Shown in pieces: positions 44,526 to 57,048 of a stretch of 64,000 nt of DNA (positions are counted from its first letter, which is position 1; the number at the start of each line of letters is the position of its first letter). Both the position numbers and the translations under genes were made by a program. Below the pieces are notes generated by a model. The model saw only the letters and a list, made by a program, of their open reading frames with translations. It had not been told where the DNA came from and made no database searches. The stretch is from the NCBI RefSeq assembly GCF_008831285.2, contig NC_045143.1, positions 24,246,302 to 24,310,301 on the forward strand. Direction: 5' to 3'. The DNA is from Nymphaea colorata (lineage: Eukaryota; Streptophyta; Magnoliopsida; Nymphaeales; Nymphaeaceae).

Positions 44526-47500
44526 ACCACAAAATTTTCACCATGACCAAATGACCATTTTATCCTTGTACAAGAAGGTTTTGAACTGAGGCTTCAAAAA
44601 GTGAATTCAAATGTAGGAGATGGCCATAGAAAATAGAACCAAATCTACCTTATTTAGACACCTGATAAGTAATGTAGGACCATCTAGGTTATTGCCATCA
44701 TGTCAAATGATAATTTTACCCCTGAATGTTAGAAAATCTCATGAACATTTGTAATGATTTAGAGTAAACTCAAATAGGGTAATTCTTACAAGTCTCTGAG
44801 GGTAGTTAAATTCACTTCACCATCTCTTTTGACCAACTCAAGTCAGCTCACCATAACCTACAACTGCAATTTTTAGCTCGACTATATATCCTTAAGTCCA
44901 ACCAAGTTTCGGATAGGTTTACCTTAATAAAAAGAACGTATTATTTCACTTACTTTGAGTTGCTAAGCCCAAATCAATTGTAGGGTAACTTAGTGTTCCA
45001 CTAGGTCACTCGCTTTCCTATCTGGTAGGGTTCAAGCTAATTTTCAGTTCAACTAGGTAGAGTAAACTTGAACCAAGATAGGAGCATATTTATCATGTAT
45101 AGAATATCTTCATTTATGGTTTGAGTTCATTCACCTCGCCTGAATTCAAATAGTTCCAAAGATGATAGAGCTCATTTCCTTTCCTATTTTCAGGAGTTTG
45201 AGCTAAATTTGAGCTCAACCTAATGAAGTGAGTTGAAACTGACCTAAGATTGTGTATAAGTCTATCTTCCTCCAATTTGGATTGAGTTCATTCATCCTCG
45301 TTTGAGTTCAATTCAGTTTTGAAGGTTCTAGAACTCACTCCTAGTACTTTCCACACTCTATAAACAACTATCAAGCTCAATCCAACTATACCAGATAAAA
45401 ATTTTTCAACCTTTGAGCATATCCCTACCAATAAGTGGTGATCTAAGTACCCCAGCTATATGTGTAAAAATTCAAATGATAACTTGTTTCAAGACTTCAT
45501 CAGCTTCTCTTTATACATATGACATTCATAGCCTATAAATGTTTAAAACTTTGATTTTTAGAACAATCCGACAAGTATTTTCCGGTAAGTAGAACTGATC
45601 TAGAAGTAGGTCAATAGGCTGGCCCAACCAGATTGAGAAAACTCATCAGGAACTTCAGAATTAGAGATAGAAGTGAAACAATCATTTCTTCTTGAGTCAT
45701 ATTCTTCAACATAAACATAGGATATATGCCACATATACCTTTGCTTATGGTCTTCTTTGATTCCTAGAGCCTTGGCCAAGCCAAATTCATGATTTGAGCA
45801 TGTTTGAGTCCAAGATCACACCCATGGGTAAAGTAGTCTTTTTCTTTCAATCTATATTTTCCATCTGCACTTAGGATTGTATGTCACATGCACCTAACTT
45901 CATCATGTCTCCAAAGCTCCAGTTTGAGATTCTTTTCTTATTTTCGATTCATATCAAATGATCCATATCTTCATCCAAGGGTAAAATAGTTATTTCCTTT
46001 TAGATCTCTTATCTATGCCCAAGGGCAAAATAGCCATTCTATCTTCAATGATATCATTATACACTTAGGTTATATGTCACATATACCTAAATCTATAACG
46101 TTTGGAGCAATAATTATAATTTTTCATTAAACATTTTTAGATCCATGAACTATTGTCATCTAGATCTCTTACCTGAAATTTTCCTTCAAATCTCTCATTA
46201 CATCCAAAATCCATTTTATAAAACATTCTCTAGATTTAGATATTGATCTCTGAACCATATTTGGATTCATTTTGTAGAGCTTTATCTAGATTCAATTTCT
46301 AGAATTCTCAAGATTTAGACCATGATATGAATAAACCATATCTCAATCCAAAGTCCAAATGCATAAGTATGCATATATGAGAAAAAATGTTGCACTTTAT
46401 TTTGTTCATTATGTCAAATTTCAATGCAAATAGCTGCTCATTCTTGATGAACTATGAGTTGAGCACTCTAGTTTAGATGGAATCAAATTTGGTGTTCATA
46501 TGGCTCCAATACTAATATTTTTCTTTCTAACCATAATATAATATATGGTTCAATGTGTGCTTGCTCTCCATTGTATTTTCATCAAATTCTCACTCCATGC
46601 AACATACCAGTATGTTTGCAAAGATCAGTCTGTTTAAGACAAAAACAATTTTTATGAAGATTTGGCTGAAGAACGAGCAAAATACAACAAAAATACAAGT
46701 TTTAACATAGTCACATGAGGGGAACACAAATTTCCATGCCCAAAATATTGAAAATTTTAGATGAGTTCTTCACTTTATTCAGGCAATAAAAAAGGGGCAT
46801 CCTTCTTTCTTGTCACACACCTTTTCCTCGATTCTTCTGAATGCAAAAAGTTTGAGGAAACCCCAAACAAGTACCCAAGCTAAAAAAAAGGCAAAAGAAC
46901 TTCAAACTCTAAGTGAGTACTTGGATTTGAGCAGCAGTAGCACTCAAACACAAATAAAACAAGATTCAAGTAGGGGTCATAAGAGCATGCTCAATCAGGC
47001 CTTCAACTGTTCAAGTAGTTTATTTTCCCTTCTCCTTTTCTTTATTTTCAGTTTAGTTTTCCTTTTCTTTGAGTAGCATATCTTAGATTTTTCTTTTCTT
47101 TTTTAGCATGCTTAGTTACAATTATTTTTGCTTTAGTTCTAAGTTAGTTTACTTTCTTTTAAGCAAGCTTAGGTTTTATAACTAACAGTTTTCTTGAAAT
47201 TAGAATTTAAATTTTTCAGTAAATAGGCTAGGGATGTGGGTTTAGGTATGCCAATCCTTCGTCTCTCTATCTTTCATTTTAGTATTTGATTTTTTTATTT
47301 AAATTCTTTAATGCATGTGCAAACATATAGTTCCATTTTGCATAATAACAGCATATTTAGGACCATGCATCTAAAGTGGATTTCAAATATGAACCTACAC
47401 ATAGGATTCATCTAGAAACTAAGTAGTACCATGCTATGTGATAGTAGTCCTACCATGGGGACATCTAGCTCACTCTAGTCTCTCTGTGAAATCACTTTCA

Positions 47501-48462
47501 AATTCATAGGTTTTCAAATACATGTTTTATGAACCAACCTTCTTTTAAAGCTATGTTTTCTACAAACCATATGTTCATGCAGGGTCAAGATCTAACCCAT
47601 GTCCAAGTATTCTAAGGTCTAACTCAGTCTAACCCTATAACCCACTACAAATAAGCCATAAACCCTAGATCTAGATCCAAAAAATTGAACCTCAAACAAG
47701 TATTATTGATCTGAAGTTTTGGATCTTATGGTAAACCTCAGATTTATATTTGGATCATATTAAAATTATAATATATTACAAGAGGCCTTGAATTCATTCT
47801 TTGGATCTTAATTCAAATGATTTAGATCAAACCTTAGAGATTTGTATATTGCATTCTGAAATGTGGATCATAGATATCATAGAAAGCTGGGCCCAAAACC
47901 TGCGGCCCTTAGGTAAACTCTATAGTTTAAATATATATTAAAAGTTTGGATCAAGAACTCCAGGTTTCAAATCAAGCAAATCATGAATGGAGTTTGGATT
48001 GATTTTGGATCTCTTTAAGGCCAAGTTCCATATTTCTTAAACCTTATCGATTAGATCTTGGCTATGCATAATCTAGTTGTATGCATACATGTTAGACCTA
48101 GGTTCGTTTGTATGGATCAATGATGAGCCAGACATGAACCGAGTCCCATTTTGAGTTAACCCGGTTCACAAGTCCTATTTCTGATGATCCAATTAGATTT
48201 TAAAATTATCATTATTTCAACTCAGGGCACATTTTTCTTAGGATTTATATGATATCTAATTCATAGATATTGGAACATAAAATCTAGCCCTTTGTTTAAT
48301 TACTCCTGATAAAGGCATTAAGAACAGTCAGACCTCATACTGACAAGTCAGGTCTTGTATTCTCGAATGCTTGCAGACAAAAAATGAAGGTGAGTACAGC
48401 TAATAAATCCCATTCACTACGGTTGATATGCAAAGTTGAGAAATGTTGCATGTAAATAGAAG
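44526..48462 (+). repeat. Old Tat-type LTR, copy 2
   Basis: Begins around TGTAAGAACCACAAAATTTTC directly behind the pol fragment and runs to the primer-site-like TGGCGATGATGGTGGGAC at 48463. It is about 1.2 kb longer than copy 1, so one copy carries insertions or the other deletions; the 46.5-47.3 kb part, with an 88-codon frame of no known motif at 46810-47076, is a candidate for extra sequence. Confidence 0.55.
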
Positions 48463-49780
48463 TGGCGATGATGGTGGGACTTGTCACTGTTTGACTAAGC
48501 CATGTGTTGTAAAATGCTCTATATTGGATGTTGTTCCACCCATAGAGCCACTTAGGTGTACTCATAATTTAATATATACGTATTACATGTATGCATTAGG
48601 ACTTAGAATTGAGAAAGATTTATTCATGTCCACTTAGATTTAGAATCACATTCAACCCCTCTCAATTTAGGTGTTGATTGAAAACAATGTTTGCTCCCCT
48701 CTTGGTTTTAATCTCCATCTTAGGCAACATTGCATTAGAGCTGATTCTGCATGTGCTGATGATTTTTTTAAATTTCACTTCACAATAAGGTCCAGCCATT
48801 ATGTCACAGAATACTATCTGTATGCATTATCTTGGGATGGTTCAACCACTGGACCAACCTACTGGGGGTGGGGTCCTACCTTCACTTGTGTTGAGGCAAT
48901 AGCCCAATATATTGGCGAGTGACCAAGGAGAATGAAGAACCCATAACTTTAAAACAAATTTTGAGGATTTTGTGCCCCATACATTGTACTACTCCTAGAA
49001 GTATACATGTGCATATCTCATACATGGAACTGCTGATGATTTCAAACTTGAAGGACTTAGTCTAGTTTACCAAACAAAATTTCAAAATGATTTTATAATA
49101 GAGCCATGTCATTGGGATAGCTAATTGAGCATAACTATGTACACCATGTTTGATTGATTTCCCGTTTACATGCATAATGTCCTACATTAAAAACTGGATG
49201 TCATTTTCAAAAGAGCCTCCAACTTCTTTTGTCAAAACCATCTAGTTTTCATGATTATCACTTCTCCTAAGGTTTCTCTTCAATCCGCCAAGGTCAAAAG
49301 TGTCACATGGTATCTAAACATCTTACTGGGTCAACCGTGGTAGTCACTGTCACTTTATAGAGTCTGGCCACATTCGTATCTAATTTCCCATATGTCTTTC
49401 CTACCACATTTTGTCCAGTCATGCCAACATCTTTGATCTCAACCTGTCATTCATTAAACACAAGGCAAGTTCACAAGAGGATCTAAGAAAAACAAAACTT
49501 TGAAAACTTAACTAAGGGAAAGGAGCCTAAAATTTCCATAGGTAGGATGGAGATACCATGTAGTCTAGAATTGAGGGAATGGAGAAGACTATCAGATGAA
49601 TTCAAAACAAGGGCAAGAAGATCTACTTCAAAAGAGATTTTTAAGAGGGTCTAGATGATGAGGACCTTGAAGGTTTGGCAAGAAAATTCAAGGGCACAGA
49701 AAATCCTTACACGCGCATCTACCCATTTTCTACATGGACTCTGGAAAGTAACCAGACAATAATGAGGCTATATTCATCTA
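48463..49780 (+). other. PBS and leader after old Tat LTR copy 2, plus decayed start of ORF1
   Basis: TGGCGATGATGGTGGGACTTG at 48463 is followed by CACTGTTTGACTAAGC, close to the leader of the younger Tat element on its coding strand (GGGACCTGTCATCATTTGGCTAGG). Homology to 42464-43450 continues to about 49500. No intact gene. Confidence 0.55.
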
Positions 49781-52640
49781 TTTCCTATGGAGCTGATATG
49801 GGCCAAATTTTGACCTTGTCGAGCTCAGCCGCAAGCGTGGCCGAGCAACTTAGCCCGCAGCAAGATATGCCTATGGTCGAGCGCGTCTTAGCGCTAAGTG
49901 AGGTTATGAGGTAGCAGCGAGATAGCCGAGTGCATTGCAGAGGGAGGTTACTTGTGATGGGGTTGTGTCAGGCACACTACCAAAGAGAGCCAAGGGCATT
50001 GCAAAGAGACTAGGCTGGGTGCTGCGAAGAGCGATGATCAGTCTAGTGAGGTTATGCTGTGACAAGCATGAGGTTGAGAGAGACTACGTACAGGCCGAAG
50101 GGCTAGTGATGGGGACGAACCTGGGTGAACCCAAGTAAGGTGTGGGCTAAGACTACATTAGCTAGGTGCGCAAGGACTGACATCTGTAGCTGGGTGCGCA
50201 CGGACCAGCGAGCAATAGGGCGACAGAAGGACGAGACATCACTCAGTTCATCCACAAATAAAATGTATTTTCTTTGGTTTCTAAACTAGATACATTTATT
50301 GTACCGGTCCATGACCGGTCTAGCGGGATAAAGACTCAAGACAGTCCAGCAAGTGTAAATACATTGGAGACTGCATTGTATCACATTCATACTTTTGGAA
50401 ATCAATTGAATTGGAGTTTGGTTCCCGCGTGGAATTCCCTGGCCAGTGCAAGCTGGAGAACCCGAGCTCTCTACCAGAGAACTTTTGCCAAGGAACGATT
50501 GGAGATTTCAAAGGTGCAGACGTCGGATTATGCAACTGAGATCTTCAACCGATGAACTTGTATCGCAAGCGCTTGTCTCAGTCGTGTGTGCATTTCTCCC
50601 CATCCCTGGAGATTCAAAGACGCTCGACTGCACTGGAGGACGAGCAAGACAGCTTCAGATCTGATCTGGAGCAAATCAACACTGCTGCGACGATAATTTC
50701 CAGCAGATCCTTATCAGGTTAGTCCTGATCTCCGACTGGACTTCCCTGTTATTGATCTGGTGTAATACAATTCAATCCAATTGAGAAGCGCTGACAGATC
50801 AACGATTCAAGCATGCTCGTCTAATGGCGATCTAGATCAGCTTGTCTTGGAGAAGAATCGTTGATCTGAGTGATGGATTAATGCTGACCTGGTCCATTCA
50901 GTTGCTGATCATACTGATTGTCTAACACTAGCTTTGATCGGTTGATTCATGAGCAATGATCGGTTTAATTCTGTCGCATTCACTTCGTAATTGATCAAAA
51001 TTGTCTGCAACCCAATTCAGAGGATGAAAGGAGAAGACATCGAGCAAATGAGGTGCAAGAACAAGCTGTTTCCACACTCCTTACCTCTCTGCCAGCCTTG
51101 AACAGAACTTCCTGATTAGAGACAATTTTTTGGCAATCGGAATCCGATCGGAGGGCAGCAACGATCATGTTAGCTCCGTAATTGTTAGAGGAACGTTCTT
51201 GTGAAATTTGAGCAAGAATAGAGTTGATTTGGCCAGTCCACCAGAGCATATCGGAATTGCAGCGGCGATTGGCGAAAATCGGCGGCGCTGCTTGGAGCGA
51301 AACAGGGAGTTAGGCGGAACTTCCTCCTGCACGTGATTTCTCCTGGGAGTTGATCTGAAGCTGAAATTTGGGGTGCCCAATCTTCAACCTAATGGTGAGC
51401 TATTGTTCAAATCTCATGGCCAACAGAGCTACTGGTGAATTTAGAAAATTCTACGAGTGTCTCTGACTCCTGAGCATCGCCTGAACACCTGGAACAAGCA
51501 TTTTCAGCCACAGGCAGGCGACTGATCATTCTGGATGCAATTTTGCTGGAGGGATCGGTTGATCCTGAGCTATTGGGCATTTATTTGTCAGCTGGTTGGT
51601 GATCTCTTGAACAAATTTCAGTTGGATTGGAGCTGCTGGTGAAGCTCCATAATTCTATGACTGAACATTGCTCTGAAGACACCGAAAATCCTTGTGAGGG
51701 ATTATACTCGCCTGCTACCCCAAATCTGCCTTGCAGTTTGGGATCCAACATGATCCAATGATGAATCCATGATCTCTTAAGCTAAACTTTTTTGTATTAC
51801 TTTGGAGCTTGATTAGATGTTGTTTGAAGCTGAATTTACAGAGACAATGTTGATGTTGGAGATCGCAATTGCTGTAGCAGGAGAACGATAGGAGATAAGG
51901 TGTAACAACCACTGTTTGGAGGAGAAGGGCGACCGTCGGCGCCATTCCGGCGATAGCTTCCCCAATTCATCAAATACTTGGGGCAATTCTGTAATCTGGT
52001 GATGAACCTCCTCCATAATCACTCTACTCTTATTGTTTTTCTAGAGCAGTAACTCTTTGTGCGCTGCCTAGGACACAAGGTGTACAGACGAGCTGGACTT
52101 AGCTGATGAGAGCAGCCGTTACCTCCCTATTGTTGAATAGTTGAGAAGGATTATATCCCTGGCTTTCATCCTCAGTTGATCTCTGAGCTTTGTGGAGATG
52201 CTGGACATATCTCCGGTAGGTGAGATCTTTGTCATCCTATAGATCACGGGTGGGCGTGCGATTGCAGCCGGCCATTGGCCCTTCCAGTTGACTGCAGACT
52301 CCTCTGAAGCACATTGCTTAGGACACAGTCCCGGCTGGACAGACCACCTAAGGGGTTTGAGGCAATGGTTTGCATACGCCTAGGCATGGATGACAGGGTA
52401 GTATGTTGTGGATGAATGTTGGTTTGAGTGAGGAGTGTTATTTTTGCATCGCATATGATTGTACATGCCTCACATCTTCATAGCGGCTGTAGTAGGATGA
52501 AATCAGGCTGTGTGAACTGCTCTTGTAACCAGTCCTAGGGGATTTATTTGAGCTGGGGTTGCTGTCCAGTCGGGTTGAAATTTGTAAATCCATATTATTT
52601 GATCAGCTGCATTAGCCTCCTCCAATTGATTCTTGGGCAA
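49781..52640. other. Unidentified GC-richer segment with a dense GATC cluster
   Basis: Base composition changes sharply from the AT-rich surroundings. No protein domain is recognisable in frames such as 49675-49914, 49935-50138, 50274-50664 or 51715-52022. It holds an AATAAAATGTATTTTC polyadenylation-like stretch near 50263, thirteen GATC words between 50658 and 50996, and two related blocks with CTAGGACACA (52067) and TTAGGACACA (52317). It interrupts the old Tat element between leader and gag. It could be a non-autonomous insertion or LTR of another element, but I found no terminal repeats or target duplication. Confidence 0.4.
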
Positions 52641-53030
52641 GAGTTGGTCTTCGGCAGCAAATTTGGGTGCAGCTGTACATGCTCTATCAGTAGCTTAGAA
52701 GGAGAGGCTGCCCAGTGGTACTTGGTGACCATTAACCCTGCACAATATGAGAGATTTTGAGGAAGATGTTAGTGAATTCATCAAAATATATGAGCTGGAT
52801 GTTTCAGTGATCCCATGATAGATACTCTTATGAATCCTTGCGAAGAGCATACAGAATCTACTCACAATTACATTCCAAGGTGGTAGATTACAGGTTTAAA
52901 GATCATAACCCCCCTTCCTGAAGTTCATGCACTCACTATGGTACTTGAGGGATTCCAAGAAAATCTCTAACACCATCTCATGCAACATGAGTATAAGAAT
53001 TTTTGCCATCTAAAGAACAAAGACAAAGAA
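52641..53030 (+). pseudogene. Tat gag fragment
   Basis: The plus strand reads SLEGEAAQWYLVTINPAQYE, then with a shift FEEDVSEFIKIYELDVSVIP and MIDTLMNPCEEHTESTHNY, then LPEVHALTMVLEGFQENL. The block AAQWYxxxINP followed by a helix with FxxIYE aligns with AAQWYKENINPVEL and FVEIFEQN of the younger Tat element at 19.6-19.75 kb. It is frameshifted and stops right before the satellite array. Confidence 0.7.
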
Positions 53031-53035
53031 AATAT

Positions 53036-55690
53036 TTAAATGATTGAAATTAGAAGTACACATTGATGCAAACTGAATTTAAGTCCTTCATTTTTAACTT
53101 GTTATTACATTTGTAGAAATGAACTCCAATTGTTCATAATTAATACATATTTTTAAAACTTGTTAAACTCATTTGACAAACAAAAGAACTAAATTCCGTT
53201 TGTAGATATGCATATTTGTGATTACAATCAATAAAATTAGTCAATATACATGTAATTACAAGTTAAACTCTATGAATGACCAACAGTTGCAAAAACAATT
53301 GACCTAAATCCTATCAGTATCAATACATATTTGTTCTTACAATAATTCAAATGAATTGTAATTACAAGTTCAACTCATTGGATGAACTACAATTGAGCAA
53401 ATAAATGACTTAAATCTCATTCGTCTGAATGTGTTTCTGAATTATAAAATAAATTACTTAAATCTCATTCATCTGAATGTGTTTTGTCATTTATAATCCT
53501 TCAAATGAATCTCTATATATGTAATTACAAGTTAAACTCATTTGATAAACTATAATTGTGTAAATGGAAGACTTAAATTTATATGTAATGATACACACTT
53601 GTGATTACAATCACTTAAGATGTAATTACAAGTCAAACTCATTGGATAAACTATAATTGAGCAAACGAAGTACTTAAATTCCAATCATAACAATACATAA
53701 TTATGATTACAATCATTTAAATGAATCTCTACAATGTAGTTATAAGTAAAACTCATTGGATAAACTGCAATTGAGCAAACAAAGGACTAAAATCTCATTT
53801 GTTCCATACATACTTTTGAGTACAATTATAAAAATGGATCCCTATGTATGTACAAGTTAAATTCGAACGAACTACAAGTGTAAACAAAGGATCCAAATCT
53901 CAACCTTATCAATATATACTTGTGATTAAATCATCAAAATGAATCAATATAGTTGTAATGAAAAATTAAACTCATTGCATGAACTATAATTGAGCAAATA
54001 AATGACTTAAAACCCCATTCAAAACTAAGTGTAATTGTGCTTACAATCATCAAAATAAATCAATATTGATGTAATTGTAAGCTAAATTTATTGGACGTGA
54101 TATAATTGAGCAAATGATAGGCTTAAGTTCCATTCGTATGAGTGTGTATCTTGATTACAATAACTTAAATGAACCTTTATATATGTAATTATACTTTAAA
54201 CTCAGTGGTTGAACTACAATTGAGCGAATGTAAGACTTAAGTCACAATTGTATGAATATGTACTCATGATATTAATCCTTAAAATAAATGAATATAGATG
54301 TAAATATAGGTTAAACTAAATGGATGAACTATACTTGTGCAAATAAATGACTTAAATCCCATTTTTATCAACACATACTTATGATTACAATATGTAAAAA
54401 TGAATACCTATAGAAGTAATTACAAGTTAAACTCTTTGGATGAACAACAATTACGTACACGAAGGACTTGAATCGTGTCAATATGAATATGTACTTGCTA
54501 TGATAATAAATAGATTTAGTTACAAGTTGAAATTATTGGATGAACTAAAACTGATGAAATGATTGCATTTAATCTCACTCATATCAATACATACTTGTGA
54601 TTACAATCATTTAAATGAATATCTTTTGATGTAATTAGAAGTTAAATTAAATGGATGAACACCAAAGGTTAAATTCATTGGATAAACTATGATTGTGTCA
54701 ACGATGGACTTAAATGACATCAGTATAAATACGCACATGTGTATAATAATTTAAAAGAATCAATATAGATATAATTATAAGTTCAACCGATTGGATGAAC
54801 TACAAATGAGCAAATGAATTACTTATATCTCAATCCTATGAATATGTACTTGTCTGCTTGTGATTACAATCATTTAAATGAATCTTAATATATGTAGTTA
54901 CAAGCTTAACTCATTAGTTAAACTATAATTGTGCAAATGAATTACTTAAATCCCATTCACATGACTACGCTCTTTTGATTATAATCATTTAAATGAACTT
55001 GAGCCATAAGTTAAACTAATTGGTTAAACTATAATTGCATAAGAAAAGGATCTAAATACTATCCATATCAATATGTACTTATGTCTACAATAATTTAAAT
55101 GAATCTATATAGATGTGGTTGCAAAATAAACACATTTAAATGAAATATAATTGAGCAAATAAATAACTTGAATTTCATTCATGTCAATATGTAGTTGTGA
55201 TTGCAATAATTTAGATGAATCAATATAGTTGTAATTACAAGTTAAACTCATTGCTTAAACCATATTTCAGCAAGTGAATGACTTCAATCTCATTTTTTTC
55301 AGTACGTGCTTATGATTACAATCATGAAAAGAAATCAATATAAATGTAATTATAAATTAATTTTTTTGAATGACCTGTTATTGAATAAATGAATAACTTA
55401 AAGCTCATTCGTTTATGAATACAGACTTGTGATTACAATCAGTTAAATGAATTTTTATAGATGTAATTACAAGTTAAACTCATTGGATAAAGTACAACTA
55501 TAAAAATGAATATTTTAAATCCCATTTGCATTAACATGTACTTGTGATTACGACAATTTAAATCAATCAACGTAGATGTAATTACAATTTAAACTAATTA
55601 GATGAACTAGTTGCTTAAATTTAGGAACTAAATCCTATCTTTATTAATAAATATTTGTAATTACAATCATTTATATGAACCTCAACAGCA
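53036..55690. repeat. AT-rich satellite array 2, ~115-bp monomer
   Basis: Same monomer as array 1 (TGTAATTACAAGTTAAACTC, TTGGATGAACTACAATTG, CATTTAAATGAATC). The first ~100 bp (to about 53130) are inverted, the rest forward. About 23 monomers, diverged and with some deletions. No genes. Confidence 0.9.
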
Positions 55691-56695
55691 ACCAATACAA
55701 AGTGGCCACTTCAATTTCTTGAAACTTGTTATGAAGAAATGTAATGAAGAGGAAAGCAAACATTTTTCACCCATTTTTCGTGAAATGTGGGAATTGTCAA
55801 TACATTCTAACTCTAATTTTCATTTGTCCTACAAATGCATAGAAGGTCCCAAAAATATTTTAGACAATTAGCAAAGCATGGTCAACAGGCACAAAGAGAA
55901 AAACAGACGGAAGATACCAACCCTTGGAGCATAAAGGTTCATGTAGAAATATGAGGTTCATTCAAATAGGTACTTACACTATCTAGATTTGCTAAGTATT
56001 TGATTTTTCTTTCCGATATATGTGAATGGAACTATGGTTCTGTATTTATTGCTATGCTTAGCTAAATTCTTGAGGTTTCCTGAAGCTTTATGCTAGTACT
56101 GCTAAATTCACTTCTCCACCTTTCTTAGTCTTTTCTTCCATCTTTATTCAGTCCTTGTACAGATTAAACTTTCAAGCAAGCTATATTTTTCAATTTTGTC
56201 ATTGGTTGTCATATACTTCTATATCTAAGATTTTCTTTCTAGAAAACCAGCTATGGAACAAATAGCATGTCTAATCCCAGCAGAATCAAATAGGCTGCAA
56301 AATTTGTTGATAAACCTGATGAAGCATTCTCTATCTAAGTGTAAACACACTAATGCATATGTTTGCTTGGTCAAGGATGAAGTAGTGGCTTTTCTACTGC
56401 TCTCATTGCAACTAAATGTCACTCGGTCAATATGAAGACAAAAAGTTACTTTCATGTCCACATATTCTTCCTAGACTTATAAATGCAATTTGCCCCCCCC
56501 CCCCCCCCACAATTTTGTATGACCTCAAATTGATGTTATAGAAATTGCCACTTGTGCTCCCTACGACTGAGTCTATTTTGCCTTATTTTTCTTTTTTCTT
56601 ATAATAACTTTGGTTTATGATTGTTTGCTTGTAATGGAGCACCCTTCCACCAGCTCAGTACATGTTGGAGATTCTGTGTTTTGGGTGGTCGACAT
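55691..56695. other. Unassigned segment between satellite array 2 and the Reina-like element
   Basis: A 60-codon frame at 56253-56435 follows a good intron-acceptor-like TTTTCTTTCTAG near 56243, but its peptide has no motif I recognise. A run of 16 C lies at 56493-56508. Nothing else identified. Confidence 0.4.
56493..56508. repeat. C16 homopolymer run
   Basis: Sixteen consecutive C residues in AT-rich surroundings; the other strand is a G16 run able in principle to form a G-quadruplex. Run length in assemblies is error-prone. Confidence 0.8.
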
Positions 56696-56951
56696 TTGAA
56701 TCATATGTAAATGGCTTCGACCATCCTATATAAGTAAAGTTGAGCTTTCTTCAAAACTTCCTTACTTACAATGCCCATGTGATGAATGCAATATATGCTC
56801 ATTTCATGTGCCTCCCTCTATTTCCTTGCATCCTTTGATTTCCGTACACGCTTGTTGTTTTCAAGCTATCTATGAGTGCTTTACCCCTCAAGGTTTATGA
56901 CGGATAGGCAATTGTTGTACCACATGAGCTGAAGAAAGTAAGCCCATGACA
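56696..56951 (+). repeat. 5' LTR of the Reina-like element
   Basis: Collinear with 61409-61661: shared ATCATATGTAA, CCATCCTATRTAAGTAAAG, TTGAGCTTTCTTCAAAAC, ACGCTTGTTGTTTTCAAG and GGATAGG. CCTATATAAGTAAAG near 56725 is a plausible promoter TATA element in this copy. Confidence 0.88.
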
Positions 56952-56953
56952 GC

Positions 56954-56965
56954 TGGTATTAGAGC
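56954..56965 (+). promoter_or_regulatory. Primer binding site (tRNA-iMet type) of the Reina-like element
   Basis: TGGTATTAGAGC, two bases inside the 5' LTR, differs in one position from TGGTATCAGAGC, the standard plant site complementary to initiator tRNA-Met. Confidence 0.9.
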
Positions 56966-57048
56966 CAGAGCAAACATTTGGCACAGTGAGGCGTAGGGAG
57001 TTAAGTCAATGTCAAGCTAACCGATGACTGGTTCATGTCTGTAACAGC

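Noticed and set aside
46810-47076. 88-codon plus-strand frame that could be a small secreted or membrane protein
   Set aside because: It lies inside the long old Tat LTR copy 2, has no known motif, and its hydrophobic tail comes from a T-rich tract.
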